From assembly GCA_000708835.1 (NCBI GenBank), contig DF236989.1, positions 1 through 64,000 of the forward strand: 64,000 nucleotides of DNA. The letters are read 5' to 3'. Origin of the DNA: Klebsormidium nitens (taxonomy: Eukaryota; Streptophyta; Klebsormidiophyceae; Klebsormidiales; Klebsormidiaceae). Each line of letters begins with the position of its first letter. The stretch's first letter is position 1. A program made the translations under genes and the position numbers. The notes under the pieces are model-generated. The model worked only from the letters and a program-made list of their open reading frames with translations, was not told the DNA's origin and searched no databases. Positions 34,687 through 47,260 of the stretch are shown here, piece after piece.

Positions 34687-37600
34687 TCAGGCGCTATCTG
34701 CCAGGAGGTGCGGGTGGTCGAACGGGTGGCTGACCTTGAGGCTGCGCAGGAGCGCGCGCTTCTTCTTCTGGTGCGAGTGCATCCGCTTCAGGATGTCGTG
34801 CAGCGTCGCCGTGGCGGCTACGATGTGCGGGCCCTTGTTCTGCCACGTCACAGCGGGATGAGCATCAGAACGGCCAGGCAGACTGACAGCTCGACACTCG
34901 TTTCACCACATGATCACCAGAGGATCCAGAACATGAGAACGTACTTCCAAGGTCAGGGCGGCTTTACATGCATCGGCACAGGTAATCTCAGTTTCGTTCC
35001 GCCGCACGAAGCTATGCCGTTAACCAGACCCCGTCCGGTTTTTGAGAGCGATTGCAGTTGTAACAGCCTGGGTTCCTTACATATGCAACCAAGCGTGATC
35101 CAAAGCAAATCGCGATTGCTTGAAACACTCCGGCGAGATAGACGAGCAAAGCGCTAGAGCCCGCGCTTGCGTCCCCTTACCAGCATAACGCACTCGGCGC
35201 GCTCCCCCATGGCGGCATCCGTAATTTCCGCACGGCTGGGTAGGCCGGATTTGGCGAGCCCCTCCAGTACCTGCGAACACAGGGGTCAAGTTAGTTGGAG
35301 CATCGAGGCACACATGCCCAGTGCATATGACATCAGCAACCAATCGGATATGGCTTTCGGGCACGCCTGAGTGCATACGTCAGCAACCAATGGATTTCGG
35401 GCACGCGTGGCCACGGCCTGCCTCAGAGTCTCGGAGACTCGTTGTTTTCTTTATGAGACTTCAGTTTTTAAAGCATCAGCGGTACAAAAAGTAAGACCGC
35501 CAGCCTGAAACAGGTGGGGTCATAGTGGGGTTCTGTGTGGTAGTGATGCGAAGCGGAGGGGATGACGGTTGCGGTTTAGAGCTTAGCCTGCGAGCTGCCT
35601 AATCCTCGATCTTACTATTCAATAATCACTGGGTTCTTGTCTTTTCTGAGGTGCAACTCGGAACAATGACCACAATCGTGCTGCCTGAGTCCACCTTGTG
35701 ATGAGCAGAGACAACGCTGGACGCCCAAAACTGAGCGAGTTTCTCTGCTTGCTTCCTAACACCTTGCGCGGCAAAGGAGAGGTCAGCATCCAGCTAAATA
35801 TCCGAGTTCCTTCGATAAGCTTAAGCGCTAATACTGGGAAGGGTGAGGTTAGCAAAGGGGTACGGAGCAGGTTCAAAATTGGGTCGAGGATTTCAGTGTT
35901 AGCTACGTTCTTAATAAAACCTGAGCTTGTTTGCTATCCTCGAGAGCTAAGGCGCTGACCTGGGTGGCCCACACGACGGGCACGTGTGCGGCTTCGCACA
36001 GCCACAGGACCTCCTCCTGAATTTCCGCTGCAAAAACGGAAAGCAGATTGGGCCTTGGATGCAAGCACGTGGGTTAAGGAAACAAAACATCCCGAGTTTC
36101 ATAACGGGAGACCTTTCGGAGCAACGGGGAAGCTAGAGCGTAGGAGTGCGGGAGTTAGATTCCAGCACAAAATTGGATGCGGCAAGTAGACAGGCAGGGT
36201 GTTGGGGACCTAGATAGAGAACACGAAGAGCAAGCACATGGAGGACAATCAAAATTCCGGACTCATCTCGTTGACGAGACTGTGTAGCGACGACGCCTCA
36301 CAAGTGCGAAACATTTTTAGAAGATTTCCAAAGCCTTTCGGCTGACCGTCTTGATCGCGACCTACTGGCCCAAATCACACCTCTCAAAGCTCAACCAAAA
36401 CACTCCGCAGACTTATGCAATCTAATTTTGGACCAATTTCCAAAACTTACCGGCCACAATTGACAAGCCTGAAAGAAGAACGCCGCACTGGAGCCTTCTT
36501 TAAGCAAGCCCCCGGAGTTACAACCGCGACTGTCTTTGCGAGAAAATCTTGAACGTGACGCTCGCCCGTTACTCACCGAGGCGCTCCCAGCCAATCTCCA
36601 CTGCCAGATCGCCCCGAGCGATCATGACCCCCACCGGGTTGCTCGTCTGCATGCACGTCAGGAGCAGCCACGGCAGCTGCTGAAACGCGCGCTTCGTCTC
36701 GATCTGCCACGCAAGAAGGAAAAGTCAACAGGGTACTAGCCGCAGCCACTTCTCGGGTCGTTGTGTCAGTCACTGGCTTTCCAATAAGCACGACAGGTCG
36801 CTCAAGCAACAGTCAATCACAGTGTCTCAAGATTTAGACGCCATCTCCCAAGGCTTGACGTTTGATGGAGTGGTCTTGAGCGGTGAGTGAGTGTATGCGA
36901 CCGAAAGTTGGTGGTTTATGAGTATACTTTGGAAGTACTGCTCTCCTTCTTTATTGCTCCCGTCCCTGATCCGTTGCGGTGGAAGTCGTCTATTGCCAAA
37001 CCCGTGCAATCGAACCCAACTCAGCGATCCCAAAGTCCATTCGATCACCCCCATTCGTCCCACCTTCTCTGCTCTGACTAACACCAACCATCATCTACTC
37101 TTCCTTCAAGTCACTTTTTCCTTACTGAAAGACTACCTTGTCGTCATGCTCACGTCAGCTCCCCCTCACCTTGAGCACGATGCCCACGTGGCTTGCGTTC
37201 CTGGCCGCCAGCTCGGCCTGGAGGCTGCGCACGTCGGCGGGATCGTTGACGAAGGAGAAGCCGACCATGTGCGCGTGTTCCGCGATGAAGTCCAGATCCG
37301 CGATGTCCTTTGCCGTCAGCCCACCCACGCCGAGCGCGCTTTCCGGCAGGTTGATCGCCTTGTCCGCTTTGAGCTTGCTGCAACAGGAAGATTGGCCGGC
37401 TTTTGTCGCTTTGAGTGTTGCAATCAAGTACCAGTGGAATCGTACTTCATTACGGCGACCAGTCAAGCACTGCGATCGATCCTATTCCGGTTGGGGGCTG
37501 AGACCACTGGGCTTTTCTTCTTGGGGAATGTTGCTCAAGTGCGACATCATGACATTAAGCTAGCTATGTACTCCAGCTTTTCTGCACTTTAGTCCAGCGT

Positions 37601-40600
37601 CGATTTGCCAATCTGGCATCATCACGCTACGCCTCGGGTGGGGACATGCCAAGAAACTCGGCGCTTCGCCTGCCATGCTCTCAGTCTGGACCCCAGGCAA
37701 CGGTAAAGCGGTGGCCAATGCATACCCTCTGATTGTTTTAATTGCTCTTAATCTTACCTTTTCTGATTGCTCTTGATTGCGGTTCGCAATGCCCAGTACG
37801 TCGTGACGACGCAATGCTCCTGCCCTTAGGGTGTGGACGGTTCCCCGATATCTTCGTAGAGAAATAGAACCAGAAAAGTGATGACATGAGAAACGCTTTA
37901 CCTGCCGCGCTCCTTGGAGCGCGTCACCTCCACCTCCATCTCGTCGCTGCGCACGGTCCGGATGAAGCCCTCGATTTTGCCGTCGTCCAACTTGATGGGC
38001 TCGCCGGGCTTGACCGCGTCAAACACCTGCAAAAAGGACCACGGTTCACCTTGGAAAAAATTGGGTTTAGGGATTACCCCAGAGGATAACCTTAGAGGAT
38101 AACCTCAGAGGTTGACCTTAATCTTAGATGCTTTCATCAGAAGCGTCTAAACCTCTTGGCAGAGCGGTGAACGTGCACCAGTACGCATACAGATTCTTGA
38201 TGCCGAGGCTTTAACTTCTTCAAAGTGGAAGACGTGGACCCCAGTTAAAAGATGCACCTGTGCGAGCATGCAGCCGATTGGTGCGGGGTGGTGAACACGG
38301 AAAAGTCTGCACCCATCAAAAACCTCGTACGAAAGGGGCTTTGCTTTATAGTATTGGAATGATCTGGACCGCGGCATCAATTACGCACTTGCGAAAGCGT
38401 CAGCCGACCCGCACGTTGTTCCTGTTTGAGAGCAGGTTAAACAGAATCTGTACAACGACGACGCTCACTCGTACGGTCTTGTTTGCTTTCCAGAAGGCAA
38501 ATGACGTAGGTAGATGCCAGCACAGGTAGGTTATGGGCTCTTTGCTCATTCCACTCTCCTTTCATGGGGGGGTAACGAGCAAAATAACCTCCGGTGGGGG
38601 ATGATAATAAAGCGGGAAAGGCGGATTCTTCTAGAGGCTGCCATTCCTCACTTTGTGGATTCTAAGCACGCACCTGCGGAAGCGTGCAGCCAATCCGCGC
38701 AGGGGACAGCACGGCGCCCGACGGGTCCCGTGCCGCGGGCACGCCTGGCGCGGGATCGCGGGACAGGATTAAGGTGTCGCCGCGAGAGAGCACGATGGGC
38801 TCCTCGCGAGCGGCCAGCCCCACGATCTTGGCAGTCGCGCGGGGGGGAGCGTCCTGTAGAAGCGGCGATGTAGTCAGCAAACTGTGTAGCAAGTTCGTGC
38901 TTTTACTACCACGTGACCGATTGGCAGATCCGGAGGTTGCAACGGTGCTTGCAATCTGCAGGTCGACCTGGAATTGAAGGCGCCTCAGAGTCAGCTCCCG
39001 CAACTAGTCGTACAAGCCATAATGGACTGCATTGGAGATTTGAGAACGGCAACGTTTCTGCGGACAAGTGTTCGTGCATCTCAGGAGGTGCGCACCCCTG
39101 ACATGAAGAACTCTCGACCAGGGCGCAAGAGTTTTGACCGTTTGACACTATGCACGCTGAGTTGGAGGGCCGGCACAACAACCAGATTAGTCTGGTTGCC
39201 TTTCTCGCGTGCTCCATTCCCTGTTGTTGCGAAGCAATCGACGGCGCGAATTTCATTGGCTAACAAAGGACAGAAAAAGAAAGCGTGGCTCCTCACCGGC
39301 AGCGCCCCCTCTTTGACATGCGCCAGCCCCGTTCCGCTTTCGACGTACGTCGTCTTCCAGCACTCCGCCACACGGCCCCCACGGTCGGTGTCGTCCCCTT
39401 CGTGCCCCCCCGGCACAATGGTCCATTCTCGAACTTTGCCACGCAGGTCCGTCAGTCGGATGCGGTCACCGGGGGATAGGTGGTGAGTCCAACCGGTCGG
39501 TTCGACGGGGAGGATCGCGGCGGGGCCGCTTCCGTGAGGCGGGGGAACGTCCGGAGGTGCCAGCCATAGCTGAGATAGGAAGGAGAGCGATGGTGAGTCG
39601 CCGATCCGAAACGAAGTTGGATTCGATATTCAGAGGCGAGAGCAACGTTGCATTTGCTTCGAGAAAGGAGAGCGACGTCATTACGCTTCGAGACACGGGA
39701 GAAACGTTGCTCCGCTTCAAAAACAAGACAACGTGAGCGACTGAACATACTGGACCTCTAAGTAACTAAGACCTTTCTCGCAACTGAAGAGAGCTACGGC
39801 CCAGATGTGCATGTGCAGAAGAAGACTACTCGGCTTTTCTCGAAAGTACCGGCGGCATTTTGAGCTTGACTAAAGAGCCGCAAAGGTTCCACCGAGAATT
39901 CAATCCAAGTGTCAAACAACATACACTCAGCCCCAATGGCCGTTTGAGGTGGTCCAAGTGGGTCCTCTGTCAACTACACCCTCCCGACCGAGCAGAAGCG
40001 CGCACTTACCAAAAACACTATGATTGGGAATCAGTCTCAGTATCCTGCGTGGTGCGAGTGCTCCTTACCTTGGCGGGCGCAACGTCTCGACCTCGCACAT
40101 CCCTCTCAGGTCCGAAGCTGGCCACGCGTGGCCCTGGCCGGAGCGCTCCGGTCCTGCAGGCGGAAAGCTGGAATCAGGACGCCTGAACATCAATCTGCGA
40201 CCTACAATCTGCGACCTCACCGGCCAACGGCCGATTTCACATCACAGAACTTTGATGACCCGAACGCAGTGTTTCAAAGCCGAGGACCCAAAGCTTGCGA
40301 ACTAACGGCTGCCTCGAAACTTCGAAAGTGCCAGTTCGCAACGTTCTTGCTAGAAGTCTCCACGAGACCAGAGAATGTCACTTGAAAGACCCGAAGCCCG
40401 AACGCACTGTTTTAACGCGGAGGACCCCAAGCCAGCATTCGGTGACGTCGGGGTAAAGAATGATGCGCTACAAGCTTTGCTGGGCCCAGCCCATTCGTGC
40501 GTATCCCTCCCGTCCACCTTGACCGAATCCACCATTCGCCTTGCCTTCATTTGGTTCGAATTGGCGAAACCCCATTCATAGACTTCAACTTGGAATATTT

Positions 40601-43600
40601 GGAGGCACTCTTCAACTTTAACTTGGACTCTTCGGAGGCAGGGAATATGGGCAAGCGTGATTGGCTTGCCTGAGCTTCGGCCCCGCTAGGTCCATGAAGA
40701 TGCGGCACTTCTTGCCCGCGTCCTCTGCGCATCGCTGCACCGTCGCAATGATGCGCGCCCACACGTCCGCGCTGTCGTGCGCCGTGTTCACGCGCGCGCA
40801 GTTCATGCCCGCGGCCAGCAGCTTCGACACCAGCTTCTCGTCGCCCGCAGCCTGCGGAAAGAGATTGGGAAACGAATCTGATTCTGGTCTCGGTTTTGAA
40901 CTGTATGAACTGAGCGATTCCTCTACATGCGATGTGGATAAGCAGAATACTAAAACCACTTCTGAACGAAGTGGTTCAACTGTTCGTGCATCCACGAAGC
41001 AATAAAAAGATGGGGGAAGGGCCGCGTTCCTCTGAGGGCCCAAGCCTGACCACTTGTCATGAAACGATAGTCGCTGCCTACATGACGACAAACAGGAATT
41101 GCAGAAGACCTTACTTCGAGGTGATATCCGTAGGAACAAGACAAACAATAATGCAGACGCAACCGCACTCGGTGCTCACCTCCGCCGGCATGGTCACCAT
41201 GATGCGCGCGTTCCGGCTCCGCGGCTTGCGCCCCAGCAGCGCCTCCGTGTTGCTCTGTAGCTGCTGCGTGCCCTCCCGGAAATCGTACGCGCGCGTGTCG
41301 GCCCCCCCCTTCTGGTTCAGCGCGGGCGACTCGCCTTTTGCCATCCCCCGCAAAACGCGTAGCACGGCGCAGATGCTAGCCATCGTGTGTGCTTCCGTTC
41401 GGCCGAGGCTCGAGAGGCCGAGGCTGGCGAGGCCGCCTTGGATCTCGCGCAGGTCGCTGTTGCGCAGGGCCATGTAGTGAACCAGGTTGGCCGCGCTCTG
41501 CTGGTAGCGGCTGGCAAGAGGGAAGGGGGCTTATCCGTGAGATTGCGGGAGGTACTTAGATTGGAGACTAGACTTTGTAACCGGAGGCACCCACAAGGAA
41601 GCGAGTGACGAGCGCTATGTAGTGCACCAGGTTTGCGGTACTCCTTGTAGCGTACAGGAAAAGCGAAAGTTTTGAGCGGGGGGAAGATAGCGTCAGGAGC
41701 ACTCTGGCACAGCAGAGTTTCTGGAGCGCGCCATGGTGAATGCAAGCAGGGAACCCGTTTTGAAGTCCGCACCTGTCTGCGTTGCGCAGGAAGTGCTGGT
41801 TGTTGGCCTCCAGCTCGAGCGCGTGCAGGCGGATCATCTCGAGCTGCCGGATGAGCTCCACCACCAGGCGGCTCTCGCTCTCCTCCAGCACTGCCTCCTG
41901 CGCATCGCACTCGCCGTCGATGCCGCCCCGGCACGCCCTTAAGTCCTCAAGGGCTTCCTCCGCAGCCTGGGGGTTGGAACAGTGACACTCGAACACTGGT
42001 CAGGATACTGAACACTGATCAGAATACTCGACACTGATCAGAATACTCGACACTGGTCAGAACACTCGGCACTCAACAGAATACTCAAACACTGGTCAAA
42101 ATACTTAGACTGGTCTGAACACTCACCTCTGTTCAGAATACTCAACACTGATCAGAGTACTCGACTCTGATCAGAGTGTCCACACTGGTCCAAACTTTTG
42201 TTGTTTGATTGACACAAATAAGCGGTACAAAGGAGGTGATTGCGGTTCTGAGTCCTTGGACTTTTCAGCTTTATGGGCTTTGGAAAGTGGGTTTAGGACT
42301 GAAAGTACGCCGTTGAGCACAATGAAGGAGAAACATTGGCGCTCCAGCTCAATCAGAGAAGCAGAAGGCAAGAGACGTCCAACAGCTCGCTAAAACTAGG
42401 CTCGTGACATCATGGACTAATCCAGGCAACAAGAGGGAACTGCAAGGGGGCCACGACGCCCGCAAGCTGTAAAGTACTACTTTTGGGGGATGCCGAACAG
42501 AGGGTCCGTGTCCAAGGGTCAAATGTAATGCCATGGGAGCACAGGTGGGGGGAAATGCTGTATGTGACATGTAGCCCTCAAGTAGAGTGTTGGTTGGATT
42601 GCAAGGGCCTGCTAGTTCTTGACTACACTGGCGAGAAGCCCAACTCTCGAATCTGGTTTCTCTCACCAAATGAACCACTACAGACTAAGAGGCTGAATAG
42701 AGTCAGAGAAACCCCAAGAAAGCAATAGTCTTGTGGACTCCACCTTTGCGGCTGCAGCAACAATCTCTGGGGATGGCCGTGCGAGCGGCTGCAGCTGGGG
42801 GGCCTTCTCAGGTGACACCGGCCACGGCATTGGCACGGCCACCTCCTCCCCCTCTGAATCTGATGCAGGGCCGCCGTCTTCTTTTGTGTTTTGTGCCCCA
42901 TTCTCAATCACTGCTGTACTGTCTTCCACGGGCGCCAATGCTTGGCCATTGTCTGGGCTTGAAATCACAGCACGCTCCTGTGTAGGTGCAGAGCGGCACC
43001 GGACCCGGAGGCGAGCGATATGTGCTGGGGGTAAGTGAATTGAGGGGCGCTTGTCAAGCAGGCGCTTTGCAAGGCGAGCTGGGGGACACATGGCGGCAGC
43101 TGACTGGCGGAGGGGGGTAGAGTGGATGCCAAGGTGAGGGAAGGACGCCCGTGGTGTCAGCTGATAGACTTCAGAGATGGTGGAACAGAGGCGAGGCTGC
43201 AGAACACAAGGCAGAGTGAGAAAATTGTGAAAGCTACTGACTAAGAAAGCAGGCACAGCTGACTATTGGCACTCTGAGAGTAGTGGACTTTTAGATTCTT
43301 CTTCGGGGCCCCTCTGGCACTGAATGTGCTCCTATGCTGGCCAGATGGTGCCAACTGTGGATGCTCTACACCAAGCTCTAAAGATTGTCAAAAAGCGGTC
43401 CCTGAGAGCATGTCTAGAGCATGTCTAGAGCATGTCAAGAGCATGTCTACTTCAGAATATAATCCCTGGTCAAACAGACCATCAATTCAGCTTATTATTA
43501 AGATTCAGCTTCACTTGGTGACAGCAACCTGAATACATGCAGCTGCATTGAACATGCAAGCACCAAGAGGACAACTTTCAAGAATGCAGGAAATGCCACA

Positions 43601-43715
43601 TTTGTATCCGAGTAGAAGCTTGAGGAGAATACAAATTTTCCCATACCTGTTCAAAACCCTGTGCAACTCCGCTAGATTGCACAGCCACCGGAGGGCCAAA
43701 GGCAGCGGTCACCAT
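34687..43715 (-). CDS. Plastid pyruvate-kinase-like protein (divergent long form)
   Basis: Fourteen exons join without frame conflict to give 845 aa: 43715-43647, 43196-42744, 41966-41773, 41510-41180, 40851-40670, 40153-40069, 39569-39297, 38853-38674, 38026-37902, 37377-37170, 36703-36577, 36027-35960, 35270-35181, 34839-34687. The N-terminus resembles a transit peptide, followed by a helical region ([14 protein letters not shown]). The barrel starts at MVTMPAE. Substrate-site segments are [30 protein letters not shown] (Lys of the SKIEN motif kept), [12 protein letters not shown] and WATQVLEGL. The usual LSGETA loop is replaced by LNKG, and no allosteric C-terminal domain is present. This resembles the long plant pyruvate-kinase family proteins rather than glycolytic isozymes, so activity on phosphoenolpyruvate is uncertain. 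The intron after 40670 has a GC donor (AG|GCAAGC), required by phase. Confidence 0.9.
40257..40433. repeat. Direct repeat in an intron of the pyruvate-kinase-like gene
   Basis: Units at 40257-40294 and 40389-40433 share CCCGAACGCA, a TGTTT core, CGAGGACCC/CGGAGGACCCC and AAGC blocks. They lie in the intron between the exons ending at 40670 and starting at 40153. Confidence 0.6.
41600..41655 (-). repeat. Decayed copy of an exon start in the intron upstream of it
   Basis: On the minus strand this encodes [12 protein letters not shown], matching the true exon start at 41510 ([17 protein letters not shown]). It lies about 140 bp upstream of that exon, within the preceding intron, and lacks a usable splice border. 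Confidence 0.75.
41992..42195. repeat. 20-bp minisatellite in an intron
   Basis: About ten diverged units of ACACTGATCAGAATACTCG run head to tail inside the intron between exons 2 and 3 of the pyruvate-kinase-like gene. The core TGATCA/TGGTCA and ACTC words are best kept. Confidence 0.9.
43405..43449. repeat. Short tandem repeat
   Basis: AGAGCATGTCT-like units of 10-12 bp occur four times in a row in intron 1 of the pyruvate-kinase-like gene. Confidence 0.8.
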
Positions 43716-45102
43716 GGCCGCTGGCCCTTTACAACCTGTGCCAGGGGCTTCACAAAACTTCTAGGTCGTAAAACAAACTGACACCGCAGACTTTGAGCTC
43801 CAGCTCAGCAACGCTCAATTGGTTTGCTTAGCTCATCTCTGCGTTCTATATATAAGAAGATGAGGGACATTTGAGCAACATTTCTTCAAGCAATTGCCAA
43901 GCTGGAGGGCAAAATGAGAGAATCACTTTCCTGGTCAAAAACAGAGCTCTGGAGGCAACCCAGACTCACGGTCCGTATCGAGAAAACCCCTCGTAAAGCC
44001 ATTTTGGTTTTACGAGCAAATCGTTCGATGTCCGTAGATCCGAATTGGACAAATTCATCGTATTCGCTGGGGCCGTATTGGAGGATTTGCTCGATACGGA
44101 GAATGCCCTATCGAGCAAATTGCTCGATTTTTGGACCCCGGTGGTTAGATCTCCGGTAGTTTCAGGGGTCGGTCCGGACGATCTCCGCCGTCGATCCAGC
44201 GTGACCGCCGCGACCCACAACATCGGTCCACACGACCGCCAGGATCGCGGTACATAAAGGACGGTACCCCTATGGGTGGATGGTCGGGGCGGCAGGTGGC
44301 TGCATCTCCCCGGGGACACCGGAAACTTCCCCTCTAGACTAGTAGTTTAGGGACCGTGGCACCCGAGAAGCAACCGGGCCCTCCCTGTGACATTAGGGTC
44401 TCGCGGGCAACCGGCGAACAACCGGGCAACTCCCTGGGACAACCGGGCCTTCCCGCCTTAGGGTTACACTACTGCGAGTGACAACCGGGCAAGTACTTTT
44501 AGTTTTAGTGTGTGCCCGGGGCCTTCCAAAAATCGAACCTTTTCCCCAATAGGTGCTACCAGAAAACGAGCGATTTGATCGATACTCGGCCGGCCCTATC
44601 GAGCAATTTGTTCAATATGCTTCCGATGGCTTTACGAGAGGTTTTCTCGATACGGCCGTGAGTCTGGGTTGCTGGAGGCTACTAGGTAGTACTGCTGGAG
44701 CCCTGCAGTATTCACATGTCTGCATTGCACCCGGGGGGTGGTCAAGTCGTGGTTGGTTCAGGTTGGTCGTGATCAAGTGCGTCAGACTGTATGACGGGAG
44801 CCGCAACGCATTGGACGGTCAACAGTTTAGGCAATCCAAAATGGACGGTCGATGGTGCTGGTTGAAGCAGCAAGCAGAACCGGTTTATTAGATAACCTCC
44901 AGGTTAGGCGAATATCTCCTGCCACGTAGGACTGTGGTCAGTCTCCAATGATGTTCCCAAAACAAAAGTGCTCCGCTGGAATTTGCCAATTGCTTTATTC
45001 AGAATCCAGATTACCTAGCAGAAAGCTGAAGCCGGCGCCCCTTGCTATTCTCCATCTGCAATTCGTCTTTCTTTGTCTTTGCTGCCACTATCTACAATCA
45101 GA
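43716..45102. other. Divergent intergenic region carrying a transposon
   Basis: The start codons of the pyruvate-kinase-like gene (-) and the PSMD9 gene (+) diverge here. More than half of the gap is the inverted-repeat element 43956-44671, which lies only 240 bp upstream of the pyruvate-kinase-like start codon. Confidence 0.6.
43956..44671. mobile_element. Non-autonomous DNA transposon with TIRs and 7-bp target duplication
   Basis: The left terminus starts CAACCCAGACTCACGG and continues through CCGTATCGAGAAAACC and CTCGTAAAGCCAT. The right terminus is its inverse (44624-44671), about 48 bp with few mismatches. Direct repeats CTGGAGG flank it exactly (43949-43955 and 44672-44678); with the next C, an 8-bp duplication is also possible, as in hAT elements. 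The 716-bp interior has no transposase frame and contains palindromes (ATCGAGCAAATTGCTCGAT) and CAACCGGGC repeats. Confidence 0.88.
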
Positions 45103-47260
45103 ATGACGCAAAGCAATCCGAGGGAGGAGGCGCTGCGCCTGATGGACAAGCGGAAGCTCGTTGAGGCCGAAATGGACGCTCTGATGGGGCGCCTTACTGC
45201 TCCTGGAATGCCCGGCCCGGCTGGCAGTCTACTGGACAAGGAGGTGTGTGTATACAAGTTTTTGCGGTGGCGGTGTGCTTTGTGTCTTTCCTTGGAAGAT
45301 CTTGATTGCAGATATGTGTACCTGAGACTCCACTGTTCTAGAATAGACTCCATAGCCGTCTGGGCCAGCTAGCACGTTGTTGAAGCGCTGATATGCTTGT
45401 AAGGTGCAAGAGATTTCTTTCGGCGATCGTAGATTGTGGTTGACTTTTCACAATTGGAGCTAGAATGCCATCGCTTTTCTGATCGCATGTCCAATGATGA
45501 CGTTTTGAATTTTCTGCAACAACAACAAGATTCACGCGTGCGAAGTTTTGGCGTCAGATGGTTCTGCTCATATATTTCATGTATCTCTCACATGTTCCGA
45601 AACTAATGCGTTCAACCGGTGTTCTTTAGGGCTTCCCACGCGCCGACCTCGACATCCCAAAGATCAGGGCCGATCGACATCGACTCGCAGGTTGGTGCCA
45701 CAGAATAAGAAGTGTTTTTCCCAACGACCTAGCGATTTGGTAAACCAGGTGTTCGTATTTGGCGTCTTCAGTTTGTGATTGAGTTCCCACTCTGTAATCA
45801 CTTCACTTTGAGTGTTTTGTGCTTCTTAGAGAGCAGCTCCGAAGGTTGATATTTGGAGCTGTATGGTTTATACGCACAGAAAGGAAAGGGATAGTTGCTC
45901 ATTGAACTGCAGTCATTGACTTGGTTCTGAAGTGGGCATCGTTAAGGGGCCTTAGTCATGCGTATTGTGGCGTCAATCAAACCTGCCTGCAGTGGTTCCC
46001 TGGTTGCTTCACACCGAGCATCTGGCAAGAAAAACTGGAAGGATGCGCTGTGCTGCTATTAGACATGGTGGTGAAATTGGACTCTTCAACGTTTGATCAT
46101 GAGAAGTTCTCAGTTTGGGGGATCTGCTCGCAGCTTTCGGAGATCTGCTAGGTTTAAGCATCTTCTTGTTGCCGTGATATATGTCTACTCCCACAATTGC
46201 ACTGCCTGCGCAGTGAGTTGCTCAGACTGTTCAGCAACTCAATTCGTTATATCGTTGGCACAGCCTATTCGACTGCAATCCCGATCGATTCATTCGAAGA
46301 ATGTCCAAAAGTTCGGGGTTTCCATTTTGAATGGAGGTTGTTGGGTGCAGTCCTGAAGTATGACCATACTAGCCTGACAAAGCAAGTCGAAGAAAAGATG
46401 TACGCTGCGTTTGCAATCGGGGCGAGGGCCGAGAGCAGAACGCTCCCACAGAAGCGCCCCGGTGAGCCTGCTTTGCATTTAAATGAAGTCTTGTTGCCTT
46501 TGGACAAGGCTAGGTTGAGAAAGTGACCATGACTTGAATCGCTCGGAAACTGTTGATTGCAAGCTTCGATGAACAAGTTTTGCGTTCAATCATGGAGCCA
46601 TAGAGGTTTGGAAACCTGCTTCATCTTTGTTGGATGAATAAAATTCAAAGTGGTTTCATTGGGTAGACTATATGCCTGTGAGTTCAACCCGAGTCTCGAT
46701 GTCAAGGGTCAAGATCGCACCGAACTGCTGGCAAAACTATTGGACGGCAGGGATTCACCAATCGAATGCGTTGCATAGTTCTGCTGTACATTCGCAACCT
46801 TACTCCTGAACCCTCTGTTGCTTTTTTCCGTCCCCATTCTGTTTCAGCTGAAGGCGCCGAAGACCGCCAAGCACGAACCAGCACTCCTTCCGCATCTCCG
46901 GCCTCTGAGTCCCCTTCCATTCCGGTGCAATCAAGCACCGACACGCCAATGACCGACGCAAACCCTTCCGCAAACCCGCCCGTAAACCCTCCGGCAAGCT
47001 CCCCCCCTCTCCGTCCGTTCGCTATAGTGGATGAGGTTACTCCGGGTTCCCCGGGAGATGTGGATGGTTTAAAACTTGGAGACCAGCTGCTTCGTTTCGG
47101 GGGGGTCCAAGCAGAGACGCCGAACGTTCTTCAGGGGGTCGCGGCCGCACTGCAGGGGGGGGCGGGGCAAGCGATCCCGGTGGAGGTGCTCAGAAGGGGG
47201 GAGAAAGTGGCGCTGGCAGTGACCCCCCGGAGTTGGAGCGGACGGGGGCTGCTGGGGTGA
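45103..47260 (+). CDS. PSMD9: 26S proteasome assembly chaperone PSMD9/Nas2
   Basis: Four exons (45103-45243, 45630-45690, 46351-46461, 46848-47260) give 241 aa. The N-terminal helical domain reads ALRLMDKRKLVEAEMDALMG, then GFPRADLDIPKIRADRHRLA and KYDHTSLTKQVEEKMYAAF, the conserved Nas2 core. A Ser/Pro/Thr-rich linker follows. The C-terminal PDZ domain has FAIVDEVTPGSPGDVDGLK, LGDQLLRFGGV and VEVLRRGEKVAL. Nas2/PSMD9 binds the Rpt5 ATPase tail in the cytosol or nucleus during base assembly of the 19S particle and is absent from the finished proteasome. All phases fit (0, 1, 1). The short second exon (61 bp) is supported by frame on both sides. The start is the first ATG before conserved sequence. 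Confidence 0.92.
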
